Assembly (NCBI RefSeq): GCF_030523955.1
Contig: NZ_JAUNHL010000022.1
Span: 1-42,247 of the forward strand
Reading direction: 5' to 3'
Origin: Neisseria sp.
Lineage (GTDB): Bacteria; Pseudomonadota; Gammaproteobacteria; Burkholderiales; Neisseriaceae
DNA length: 42,247 bases
Position 1 is the first letter of the stretch; each line of letters begins with the position of its first letter. A model generated the notes under the pieces. It searched no databases and had not been told where the DNA came from. It worked only from the letters and a program-made list of their open reading frames with translations. Shown here in pieces: positions 32,523-41,043 of the stretch. The translations under genes and the position numbers were made by a program.

Positions 32523-34826
32523 ATGGCTGAGTTATTTACCGAAACTTCCCCTGTTGGCGATAATGCCCTCTCGCTCGGTCGCTATGCCGAGCGAGCTTAT
32601 CTTGAATATGCGATGAGCGTGGTGAAAGGCCGTGCGCTCCCCGAAGTGGGAGATGGCCAAAAGCCTGTGCAGCGCCGCATTCTCTATGCTATGCGCGATA
32701 TGGGTTTGACTGCCGGCGCCAAACCGGTGAAATCCGCTCGGGTGGTCGGCGAAATCCTCGGTAAATATCATCCGCACGGCGATGCTTCCGCTTATGACGC
32801 GATGGTGCGGATGGCGCAGGATTTTACCTTGCGTTATCCTTTAATCGACGGTATCGGCAATTTCGGTTCGCGCGACGGCGACGGCGCGGCCGCCATGCGT
32901 TATACCGAAGCCCGTCTCACCCCTCTGGCCGATCTGCTGTTATCTGAAATTCATATGGGAACGGTTGATTTCGTTCCCAATTACGACGGCGCATTTGAAG
33001 AACCGGTGCAGCTGCCGGCGCGCCTGCCGATGGTGTTGCTTAACGGCGCGTCCGGTATTGCGGTGGGTATGGCCACCGAAATTCCCCCGCACAATCTCAC
33101 CGAAGTCACCGAAGCGGCCATTGCGTTGCTCAAACAGCCTGCTTTGGATACCGCCGCTTTGATGGAATACATTCAAGGCCCCGACTTTGCCGGCGGCGGC
33201 CACATCATTACCGGCCGACAGGAATTGCAGTCCATTTACGAAAGCGGCCGCGGTAGTGTACGGGTGCGGGCGCGTTATGAAGTCGAAAAACTGGCACGTA
33301 ACCAATGGCGCGTTATCATTACCGAATTGCCGCCCAATACCAGCGCACAGAAAATTCTGGCCGAAATCGAAGAGCAAACCAATCCCAAACCCAAAGCCGG
33401 CAAGAAACAGCTCAGCCAGGATCAGCTTAATACCCGCAAACTGATGTTGGAGCTGATTGAAAAAGTGCGCGACGAGAGCGACGGCGAATATCCGGTCCGG
33501 CTGGTTTTCGAGCCGCGCTCCAGCCGTACGGATCCGCAGGATTTTATCAATGCCCTGATGGCGCAAACCAGTTTGGAAGGCAATGTGCCGGTTAACTTAG
33601 TAATGATCGGCAACGATAGCCGCCCGGCTCAGAAAAATCTGAAAACCATTTTGCAAGAATGGCTGGATTTCCGAGTCGCCACCGTAACCCGCCGTTTGCA
33701 GCACCGTTTACAGCAAGTGGAAAAACGCATCCACATTCTCGATGGTCGCATGATTGCCTTTTTGCACATCGACGAAGTGATCCGGGTGATACGCGAAGCC
33801 GACGAACCGAAACCCGAGTTGATGCGCGCTTTCGATTTGAGCGAAATACAGGCGGAAGATATTCTCGAAATCCGTTTGCGCCAGTTGGCGCGTTTGGAAG
33901 GCTTCAAGCTGGAAAAAGAATTGGCGGAATTGAAAGAGGAATTGGCTGCACTCACTCATTTGCTGGAAAACGAAGCGGCCAAACGTAAGCTTATCATCAA
34001 AGAGATGCAAGCCGATTTGAAACAATTCGGCGATGGCCGCCGTACCTTGGTGGAGGCCGCCGAGCGCGCTACGTTGAGCCAAACCACTGCCGACGAGCCG
34101 GTAACCATTATTCTTTCGAAAAAAGGTTGGATACGCAGCCGGGCTGGCCATAATCTGGATTTGAGCCAAACGGCCTTCAAAGAGGGCGACGGCCTGCAAC
34201 AGGTTTTGGAAGGGCGCAGCATCTGGCCTATCGTGGTGCTCGACAGCTTGGGGCGCAGTTATACCTTGGATGCCGCCGAAATTCCGGGCGGCCGCGGCGA
34301 CGGTGTGCCGGTGGCTTCATTAATCGAACTGCAAAACGGCGCCGAAATCACAGCCATTCTTACAGGCCTGTCTGAACAGTATTATTTGCTGAGCAACAGC
34401 GGCGGTTACGGTTTTATTGTTAAGTTGGGCGATATGGTCAGCCGTATCCGCGCCGGTAAAGTCGTTATGAATCTGGAAGAGGGCGAATATGTGTTGCCGC
34501 CGGTTCCGATTTACGCGGTGTCGCTGATTAATCCCGATTGCAAAGTGGTATTGGCCAGCAGTGACAACCGCTTGTTGGCATTTACCTTGGGCGAGTTGAA
34601 AGTCATGGCGCGAGGAAGAGGCCTGCAATTGATGGGATTAAACGAAGGTGCACGCCTCAGTTATATCACGGTGGTCAGCACCCCCGAATTTATTGCCGAG
34701 AGCGTGGGCAAGCGCGGTGCCGTACACAAAGAGCGGTTGAGGATTCAGGATATAGACAGTAAACGGGGTCGAAAAGGCAAGCTGCTGGATGTCTCCGGAA
34801 CGATAAAAACACTGTTTCCAGGATAA
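32523..34826 (+). CDS. parC: DNA topoisomerase IV subunit A
   Basis: A 767-residue type IIA topoisomerase subunit that, with ParE, unlinks daughter chromosomes. The catalytic tyrosine is Y127 (AAMRYTEAR). The quinolone-determining region reads HPHGD-A88-S-A-Y-D92, where E. coli has Ser80 and Glu84 and gonococcal ParC (from memory) has Ser87 and Glu91. The C-terminal beta-pinwheel repeats run from about residue 530. Similarity to ParC rather than GyrA is clear from the start ([20 protein letters not shown]) and the absence of a GyrA box. Start at 32523 (MAELFTETS) chosen by family; no good ribosome site. A variant uptake sequence lies near 34365. Confidence 0.95.
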   Translation: MAELFTETSPVGDNALSLGRYAERAYLEYAMSVVKGRALPEVGDGQKPVQRRILYAMRDMGLTAGAKPVKSARVVGEILGKYHPHGDASAYDAMVRMAQDFTLRYPLIDGIGNFGSRDGDGAAAMRYTEARLTPLADLLLSEIHMGTVDFVPNYDGAFEEPVQLPARLPMVLLNGASGIAVGMATEIPPHNLTEVTEAAIALLKQPALDTAALMEYIQGPDFAGGGHIITGRQELQSIYESGRGSVRVRARYEVEKLARNQWRVIITELPPNTSAQKILAEIEEQTNPKPKAGKKQLSQDQLNTRKLMLELIEKVRDESDGEYPVRLVFEPRSSRTDPQDFINALMAQTSLEGNVPVNLVMIGNDSRPAQKNLKTILQEWLDFRVATVTRRLQHRLQQVEKRIHILDGRMIAFLHIDEVIRVIREADEPKPELMRAFDLSEIQAEDILEIRLRQLARLEGFKLEKELAELKEELAALTHLLENEAAKRKLIIKEMQADLKQFGDGRRTLVEAAERATLSQTTADEPVTIILSKKGWIRSRAGHNLDLSQTAFKEGDGLQQVLEGRSIWPIVVLDSLGRSYTLDAAEIPGGRGDGVPVASLIELQNGAEITAILTGLSEQYYLLSNSGGYGFIVKLGDMVSRIRAGKVVMNLEEGEYVLPPVPIYAVSLINPDCKVVLASSDNRLLAFTLGELKVMARGRGLQLMGLNEGARLSYITVVSTPEFIAESVGKRGAVHKERLRIQDIDSKRGRKGKLLDVSGTIKTLFPG

Positions 34827-34978
34827 TGTTTTCCCTGCCAGCCGGATAGGGCATCAGGCAACAAACCGGCTGTAGCTTTAAGCAGGAATACAGTTAACAA
34901 TAAAATGAATCATGAAATTATCATGAAGCGAGGGCTGAATTATAGGGCCCTATGCGAACGGAACAAGGAAAACTGTTT

Positions 34979-36592
34979 ATGGGCGGTAAATCCACTCGGT
35001 TATTTTCAAAAAAAGATTTGGACAATCAAATAGAACGTACGCCAAATCTGATCAATATCGCCCGGATCACCATTATTTTTTCTTTACTGGTGTTTCAGGT
35101 GGTCAGTGATTACAGCGCTACTGATAAAATTGAAAGTATTTTCAATCCGATAGAGTTTTATTCTTGGTTGTTTATTTACAGTGTCATCGCACTGCTCGGC
35201 TACCTGAGACCCAGCTGGCAACGACAAAGCTTGGCTTTGCCCAATGCGGGTGCGGTTGCCGATATTTCGATGGTGATGGTTTTGGTATATCTGGCTGGCG
35301 GGATAGGTTCAGGTTTCGGTATTTTGGTCTTGCCCTTTATCGCGACTTCCTGCCTGCTCAGTTACGGCCGCTATCCTTTACTGTATGCCAGCTACGCGGG
35401 CATGCTGGTATTGTTTTGCTTGCTGCTGCGTGACCAAGCGTTTTCGTTAAAGCTGGACGGCATCGCCGACCCTAGAACGGTACTGATGGGGCTATTGTTG
35501 ATTGGCGCAGGCTATCTGGTTGCGGCACTGACCGCGTTTTCCACTAAAAATCTGAAAGCTGCTTCCGAGTCGGTAGCCAAACACAAACAGGCTTTCGACC
35601 GTGTTAGCGGCCTTAATAAGCTGGTGCTCAACCGCGTGCAGGAAGCGGTGGTGGTAATCGATAAAAACCAGCGAGTGTGGCTGTTCAACAGGCAGGCGAA
35701 AGCTTATTTTCCGGCTTTGGCAGTAGAGCGTCAGGAACCTGCTTTCAGTGAGCTGGTTCGTCGTTGGAAGCATTCGATAGACAAAGTATTCGAAACCGAT
35801 ATCCATCTGCATTCGCATGCCATGCATGTACGTGCGGTACCTTTAGTACAAAAAAATCAGGAAACCGAATTATTGATGTTGTTTATCCGCTCGCTGCGTG
35901 ATGTGGCGGCGGAAGCAATGTCGATTAAACTGGCTTCTTTAGGCCAGCTCACCGCCAATCTCGCGCATGAAATTCGCAATCCGATGTCGGCCATCCGTCA
36001 CGCCAATGATCTGTTGCAAGAGGGCGATGAAGACCCGGTATCTGCCAAATTGCATGGCATTATCGACAGCAATATTCAGCGTATCGATAAAATGCTGGAG
36101 GACGTGACCTCTTTGAATAAGAAGGATAATGTAACGCGCGAAAGCATCCATTTGATGAAGTTTTGGTTGGCTTTCAAGCAGGAGTTTACGCTTAATAATC
36201 CGGATGCAATCGGCTGCTTGCGAATGAATATGGAGGGCAAAAATTTGGCTGTATCGGCTGATCCCATGCATGTTCAGCAAATCATGTGGAATCTATGCAA
36301 TAATGCTTGGCGGCACAGTAAAAAAGACGAGCATGCGATAACGGTACTGATACGGCCGAGCGGGAAAATGCATATTTCCATCGTCGTGTCGGATAACGGG
36401 CCGGGGGTGCCGCCGGATATCCGCAATCGTTTGTTCGAACCGTTTTATACAACAGAAAAAACAGGTACCGGTTTAGGCCTTTATGTCGCTCGCGAATTGG
36501 CTCATGCCAATCTTGGCCAGCTGCATTACCACCCTGAGATGAACGGTTTCGAATTGATTTTACCGAGAGAAGAAAATAATGAACAAGGCTAG
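34979..36592 (+). CDS. pilS: Sensor histidine kinase PilS
   Basis: A 537-residue membrane kinase. Six hydrophobic segments (about 26-190) anchor it, followed by a PAS-like region (about 205-305). The phospho-acceptor box LTANLAHEIRNPMSA has H330. The ATPase domain has the N box (WNLCNNAWRHS), G1 (DNGPGVPPDI), F box (FEPFYTT) and G2 (GTGLGLYVA). In Pseudomonas PilS senses pilin in the inner membrane and controls PilR. The ATG at 34979 (AAGGA 9 bases upstream) is chosen over one nine codons earlier. The stop overlaps the pilR start by 14 bases. It lies 152 bases after parC on the same strand. Confidence 0.88.
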   Translation: MGGKSTRLFSKKDLDNQIERTPNLINIARITIIFSLLVFQVVSDYSATDKIESIFNPIEFYSWLFIYSVIALLGYLRPSWQRQSLALPNAGAVADISMVMVLVYLAGGIGSGFGILVLPFIATSCLLSYGRYPLLYASYAGMLVLFCLLLRDQAFSLKLDGIADPRTVLMGLLLIGAGYLVAALTAFSTKNLKAASESVAKHKQAFDRVSGLNKLVLNRVQEAVVVIDKNQRVWLFNRQAKAYFPALAVERQEPAFSELVRRWKHSIDKVFETDIHLHSHAMHVRAVPLVQKNQETELLMLFIRSLRDVAAEAMSIKLASLGQLTANLAHEIRNPMSAIRHANDLLQEGDEDPVSAKLHGIIDSNIQRIDKMLEDVTSLNKKDNVTRESIHLMKFWLAFKQEFTLNNPDAIGCLRMNMEGKNLAVSADPMHVQQIMWNLCNNAWRHSKKDEHAITVLIRPSGKMHISIVVSDNGPGVPPDIRNRLFEPFYTTEKTGTGLGLYVARELAHANLGQLHYHPEMNGFELILPREENNEQG

Positions 36593-38384
36593 TTTGCAAG
36601 ACCCTGTATTGGTTGTCGACGATGAAGCCGATATCCGGGATTTGATGGAAATGACCCTAATGAAAATGGGGTTAACCGTTGAAACGGCGGTAGGGGTGGA
36701 AGATGCCAAAGCAAAGTTGGATGACAATGATTATGCATTGGTGTTAACGGATATGCGTATGCCCGACGGCTCGGGTTTGGAAGTTGTGCAATATATCAAC
36801 GAATTAATGCTGGATACGCCGGTGGCGGTGATTACGGCTTTCGGAAACGCCGACCAAGCGGTGGAAGCGCTCAATGCCGGTGCATTTGATTATTTGCAAA
36901 AACCGATCACCTTGTCACAACTTCGCTCATTGGTGAAATCAGCGGTGAAAGTGACGGATGTAGCAATAGAAACTCCGAAAAAAGTCGCACCGCCACCGGA
37001 GGCAGCACCTACACAGCCGGCAGCCAAGCTCGGTCGGCCGTTTGCAAGCGGTGCGCCGCAGCGTACGGTTGGGGGTAGCCCGATGCCGGAGCGCTCGCCG
37101 GTGAGTACATCATCCGCTTCACTGTTCGGTTCTTCGCCCCGTAAGCCAAGCGGTGGTTCGATTGACCGGCCGGCTGAAGTTACTTCAGGTATGAAATCCT
37201 TGCGCCAGCGTTTGTTTGGATCTGAAGAAACGCGAGGGTTTCCTCGCGAACAAGAGGAAGAACAGCTTTCGGGCGATGCCGATATGCCGCGCTTGATGGG
37301 CAGTTCGCCGCAAATCGTCGAGGCCCGCCATTTGATCCGACGTTTGGCCAAAAGCGTGGTACCGGTATATATCTCAGGTGAATCGGGTACCGGTAAAGAG
37401 CAGGCGGCCCGCAGCATACACGAATTGTCCGACCGTGCCGATCAGCCGTTTATCGCGGTCAACTGCGGCGCGATTCCGGAAAATCTGATGGAGAGCGAAT
37501 TTTTCGGTTACAAAAAAGGCAGCTTCACCGGCGCCGATTCCGACCGCATGGGTTTCTTTCAGCACGCTAACGGCGGTACGCTGTTTCTCGACGAAGTGGC
37601 GGATTTGCCGTTGTCCATGCAGGTGAAATTACTGCGTGCGATTCAGGAAAAAGCGGTACGCCGTATCGGTGACCCGCAAGAAATTAAGGTAGATGTACGG
37701 ATTATTTGTGCCACCCATAAGAACCTAGCGGGTTTGGTGGATGCCGGCGTTTTCAGACAGGACTTATTCTACCGCCTGAACGTGGTATCGCTACAGATGC
37801 CGCCGTTGCGTGAAATGCGCGAGGATTTGGGCGGGTTAATTATTCGCTTGCTGAATAAATATCGGGTAGGCGACACCAGTTACCGCTTAAGCCCTAAAGC
37901 GCAGGAAGCGTTGTTGCGTTATAGCTATCCGGGCAATTTCCGTGAATTGGAAAATATCTTGGAGCGCGCGGTTGCCTTAACGGTGGGCAATATCATTCAG
38001 GCTGATGACTTGCAGATTCATGCTGCGGAAACGGTTCGCCGTGATGTTCCGCCTCCCGAGCATGAAGAAGAGGAGGCGGCTGTATTTTCCGCTTTCTCTG
38101 CCGGTGACAATCCCAACACCGCACCATTGGCAACTTTAACGGCGGCGGATGCTTCTGAGGAGGCCGCGCCTACCGAGCCGGCTTTGAATATTCGCGAAAA
38201 CGGTGTCTTGCAGGCTTTTGTGCCGGGCAAGATGCAGATTCAGGATTATCTGGATGCGGTGGAACGCGACATTATCGAGCGGGCTTTGCAGGAAACCCGT
38301 TACAACCGTACCCAAGCCGCCAAATTGTTGGGTATCAGTTTCCGTTCGATGCGTTATCGCATGGAGCGGCTGGATATCAATTAA
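36579..38384 (+). CDS. pilR: Sigma-54-dependent response regulator PilR
   Basis: A 601-residue NtrC-type activator. Receiver domain 8-120 with acidic D14 and D15, phospho-site D58 (VLTDMRMP), T86 and K108. A long Pro/Ser/Ala-rich linker runs from about 131 to 238. The AAA+ domain has Walker A GESGTGKE (267-274), the sigma-54 contact loop as GSFTGA (314-319) in place of GAFTGA, and Walker B GGTLFLDE. A second acidic, Ala-rich linker (about 490-545) precedes a Fis-type helix-turn-helix (575-597, NRTQAAKLLGISFRSMRYRM). The ends match Pseudomonas PilR, which activates pilin transcription. It shares a 14-base overlap with pilS. Confidence 0.9.
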   Translation: MNKASLQDPVLVVDDEADIRDLMEMTLMKMGLTVETAVGVEDAKAKLDDNDYALVLTDMRMPDGSGLEVVQYINELMLDTPVAVITAFGNADQAVEALNAGAFDYLQKPITLSQLRSLVKSAVKVTDVAIETPKKVAPPPEAAPTQPAAKLGRPFASGAPQRTVGGSPMPERSPVSTSSASLFGSSPRKPSGGSIDRPAEVTSGMKSLRQRLFGSEETRGFPREQEEEQLSGDADMPRLMGSSPQIVEARHLIRRLAKSVVPVYISGESGTGKEQAARSIHELSDRADQPFIAVNCGAIPENLMESEFFGYKKGSFTGADSDRMGFFQHANGGTLFLDEVADLPLSMQVKLLRAIQEKAVRRIGDPQEIKVDVRIICATHKNLAGLVDAGVFRQDLFYRLNVVSLQMPPLREMREDLGGLIIRLLNKYRVGDTSYRLSPKAQEALLRYSYPGNFRELENILERAVALTVGNIIQADDLQIHAAETVRRDVPPPEHEEEEAAVFSAFSAGDNPNTAPLATLTAADASEEAAPTEPALNIRENGVLQAFVPGKMQIQDYLDAVERDIIERALQETRYNRTQAAKLLGISFRSMRYRMERLDIN

Positions 38385-38448
38385 TCAGGCAAACGGCCCC
38401 GGAAACGGGGCGTTTGTTTTTCGGGCAGGCAGCGGATTTCTCAGAACT

Positions 38449-38554
38449 TATAGCGGATTTAATTACTTCGATACAAGACAGCAAGTCGCAGACAGTACAA
38501 GTAGTACGACAAGGCGCGGCAACGCCGTAGTGAAAGTTAAGTTAATCCGCTATA
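38449..38554. repeat. Correia-like repeat element, copy 3
   Basis: A 106-base element, within the usual 104-108 base class. It starts TATAGCGGATTTAATTACTT, contains AAGTCGCAGACAGTACAAGT and GGCAACGCCGTAG, and ends TTAATCCGCTATA. It abuts the ribosome site of rsmJ: only 18 bases separate its end from the ATG, so any outward promoter in it would drive rsmJ. Confidence 0.8.
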
Positions 38555-38572
38555 GAAATGAATGGAGCGGGC

Positions 38573-39325
38573 ATGATTCCGGTATATGTATCGCATGATG
38601 TTTCGGATGCCGTGTTGGCGGTTGCGGCGGATAGCAGGTTGGCGAAACTGAATGAACCGCCGGCTAGCGGCTTGTATCTTCAGGCTGGTGCCAATGGCAT
38701 CGTACTGCGCCGTGCCGGCGAAAAAAGCGTGGTGCAGGTGGATTTTACCGGCGGCAGTGCGCATTATCGGCGTACCAAAGGCGGCGGCGAATTGATTGCC
38801 AAGGCGGTTAACCATACGGCTAAGCCGCAGGTTTGGGACGCCACCGGCGGCTTGGGGCGCGATGCCTTTGTCTTGGCCTCAAACGGTTTGCAGGTGGATG
38901 TCTTCGAGCAGCATCCGGCAGTGTTTTGCTTGCTGGCAGACGGTTTGCGCCGTGCGAGAGAGGTGGAGGAAACGGCGGAAATCGCCGCCCGTATCCGCTT
39001 GCATCAAGCAGATGCGGTTAATGCGATGGCTGCTTTGTTGGCGGTTGAAGCCGCGCCCGAAGTGGTGTATCTCGATCCGATGTATCCCGAGCGGCAGAAA
39101 TCGGCCGCGGTGAAAAAGGAAATGGCTTATTTTCACGAGTTGGTGGGCGCAGCACAGGATGAAGCTGCACTGCTCAACGCCGCCCGCAAGGTGGCGCGTA
39201 AACGGGTGGTCGTCAAACGGCCGCGTTTGGGGCTTTTTCTCAACGGTGAAAAACCGGCCTACCAGTATGAAGGGAAAAGCACACGCTTTGATGTGTATTT
39301 GCCGTTTGCCGGCGTAGCGGCATAG
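38573..39325 (+). CDS. rsmJ: 16S rRNA (guanine-1516-N2)-methyltransferase RsmJ
   Basis: A 250-residue SAM-dependent enzyme of the YhiQ family that methylates G1516 in helix 45 of 16S rRNA. The SAM-binding motif is WDATGGLGRDAFVLASNG, with VDVFEQHP as motif II and VVYLDPMYPERQKSA as the catalytic D-P-x-Y motif. The start at 38573 has GGAG 5 bases before it; an ATG at 38558 lies just after the Correia-like element and would add five residues. It is followed by an uptake-sequence hairpin. Confidence 0.92.
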   Translation: MIPVYVSHDVSDAVLAVAADSRLAKLNEPPASGLYLQAGANGIVLRRAGEKSVVQVDFTGGSAHYRRTKGGGELIAKAVNHTAKPQVWDATGGLGRDAFVLASNGLQVDVFEQHPAVFCLLADGLRRAREVEETAEIAARIRLHQADAVNAMAALLAVEAAPEVVYLDPMYPERQKSAAVKKEMAYFHELVGAAQDEAALLNAARKVARKRVVVKRPRLGLFLNGEKPAYQYEGKSTRFDVYLPFAGVAA

Positions 39326-39332
39326 CGTGAAT

Positions 39333-39366
39333 GATGCCTGTCTGAAAAAATATTCAGACAGGCATT
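39333..39366. terminator. Inverted uptake-sequence hairpin after rsmJ
   Basis: TGCCTGTCTGAA (39335-39346) and TTCAGACAGGCA (39353-39364) with a 6-base loop, then TTTTAAAT. Confidence 0.78.
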
Positions 39367-39426
39367 TTAAATATTATGAATGTTTCGAAGGTGGCCGGAT
39401 AATATGGTTTCTCCGATACATCTTTA

Positions 39427-39569
39427 GAGACCTTTGCAAAACCCCCATCTGTGGCGCATTTCTGCGTTGTGTGCTGCTCGCTCGCTTGCCTATCTACTTG
39501 ATATGTCTGCGCTCGCTGCGCTGCTACGCCTTGAACTGCATCCACATCTGAGGGTTTTGCAAAGGTCTC
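39427..39569. mobile_element. GAGACC-ended mini-element (MITE-like), copy B
   Basis: A 143-base element with ends GAGACCTTTGCAAAACCC and GGGTTTTGCAAAGGTCTC, flanked by direct CTTTA repeats (39422-39426 and 39570-39574), a likely target duplication. Its interior is the reverse complement of copy A at 28546 with few differences. It lies between the rsmJ terminator and the MFS gene. Confidence 0.8.
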
Positions 39570-39686
39570 CTTTAGTGTTGCCCGTATCTGGTTTTTCGGC
39601 TATTTACGGTTTGGTGTCGAAAAATGGATTTATTGGCAATATAATCGTTTTTATTTTGATGGATTACCATTAACAGGCTTATTGCA

Positions 39687-41006
39687 ATGGATATTCTTTC
39701 ACGATTGCACCGGCTGCCGGTGGGTAAGTTTCACTATAAATTATTGTTGCTGGTCGGTTTGGGCTGGCTGTTTGATGCGATGGATACCGGCATGGTGTCG
39801 TTTGTGTTGGCGACTTTGGGAGCGGAATGGCAACTTTCGCCTAAGGAAATGGGCTGGATTGTCAGCATCGGTTTTGTCGGTATGGCGCTCGGGGCGGTGT
39901 TGAGTGGTAGTTTGGCCGACCGCATCGGTCGGAAGGGCGTATTCGCCGGTACCATGCTGCTATACAGCGTAGCAACCGGATTGTGCGCCATCTCTTGGGA
40001 TTTGGCGAGTCTGCTGTTTTTCCGTTTTTGGGTAGGCTTCGGCTTGGGCGGACAGTTGCCGGTGGCGGTATCGCTGGTGAGCGAATATGCGCCGCCGAAG
40101 GTACGCGGCCGTTTTATCGTTATATTAGAAAGTTTTTGGGGCTTGGGCTGGCTGGTCGCCGCGCTGGCCTCTTATTTTTTCATCCCGCAATATGGTTGGC
40201 ACAGCGCGTTTTTAATCGGGGCGCTGCCGGTGTTTTATGTGGCGGTAGTATGGAAATTGCTGCCCGAATCGATTCCTTATCTGCTGAATAAGGGTAGGGT
40301 GGAGGAGGCGCACGCTATGGTAAGCCGTTTGGAAGAGGAGGCTGGCTTGGCTGTAGTCGCTGAGGCAGTGGTCAACGAGCCCGCACAAAAGGAAAAAATC
40401 AGTTTCGCCCGCTTGTGGCAGCCGCCGTTTGCCCGCCGTACCCTGATGCTGTGGTTGATTTGGTTCGGTATTGTGTTTTCGTATTACGGTATTTTCACTT
40501 GGCTGCCGAAACTGTTGGTGGATCAGGGCTATACGGTGGTGAAAACTTTCGAATATGTATTGGTGATGATTCTGGCGCAGCTGCCGGGTTATTTTACGGC
40601 GGCGGTGTTGGTGGAAAAAATCGGCCGCAAGGCCACGTTGGCGGGGTTTCTGTTTGCTTGCGCGATTTGCGCTTATTTCTTCGGCCACAGCGATTCGGCG
40701 GCGATGATTTTGGTTTGGGGCAGCCTGATGTCGTTCTTTAATCTGGGCGCTTGGGGCGTGCTTTATACTTATACCCCCGAGCAGTATCCGGTGCGTTTCC
40801 GTGCCTACGGCTCGGGCTGGGCGGGCGCGGTTGGCCGCGTCGGGGGAATTCTGGCGCCTATGGCCGTGGCGGCGATGGTGGGCACCGACGGCGGTTTCGG
40901 GCGGATTTTCGTGATGTTTACCGTGGTGTTGGTGGCCGTGGCCGCTGTGATTGTATGGCTCGGCGAGGAAACCAAAGGACGTACGTTGGAAGACATCAGC
41001 GGTTGA
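39687..41006 (+). CDS. MFS transporter, NiaP/sugar-porter-like
   Basis: A 439-residue inner-membrane carrier with 12 helices. It has GWLFDAMDTGMVSFVLATLG in helix 1, GSLADRIGRKGVF between helices 2 and 3, and the sugar-porter-like RFWVGFGLGGQLPVAVSLVS-EYAP segment and LPESIPYLL before the central loop. This resembles NiaP (nicotinate) and other organic-acid carriers of the SP-like group; the substrate is uncertain. No clear ribosome site is seen. A TATAAT at 39640-39645 may be its -10 box. An exact uptake sequence begins immediately after the stop codon. Confidence 0.75.
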   Translation: MDILSRLHRLPVGKFHYKLLLLVGLGWLFDAMDTGMVSFVLATLGAEWQLSPKEMGWIVSIGFVGMALGAVLSGSLADRIGRKGVFAGTMLLYSVATGLCAISWDLASLLFFRFWVGFGLGGQLPVAVSLVSEYAPPKVRGRFIVILESFWGLGWLVAALASYFFIPQYGWHSAFLIGALPVFYVAVVWKLLPESIPYLLNKGRVEEAHAMVSRLEEEAGLAVVAEAVVNEPAQKEKISFARLWQPPFARRTLMLWLIWFGIVFSYYGIFTWLPKLLVDQGYTVVKTFEYVLVMILAQLPGYFTAAVLVEKIGRKATLAGFLFACAICAYFFGHSDSAAMILVWGSLMSFFNLGAWGVLYTYTPEQYPVRFRAYGSGWAGAVGRVGGILAPMAVAAMVGTDGGFGRIFVMFTVVLVAVAAVIVWLGEETKGRTLEDISG

Positions 41007-41018
41007 TGCCTGTCTGAA
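41007..41018 (+). repeat. DNA uptake sequence (TG-wadDUS)
   Basis: Exact TGCCTGTCTGAA starting at the base after the MFS stop codon. Confidence 0.85.
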
Positions 41019-41043
41019 AACTGAGTTTGACAGAGGAAATCCC

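Noticed and set aside
34799-34978. Possible riboswitch or RNA in the parC-pilS gap
   Set aside because: No stable extended pairing or known motif seen; it looks like an ordinary short intergenic region.
39427-39569. Possible small protein-coding gene inside the GAGACC element
   Set aside because: The short frame follows the repeat sequence and is not preserved as protein in the reversed copy at 28546; the element is better read as non-coding.
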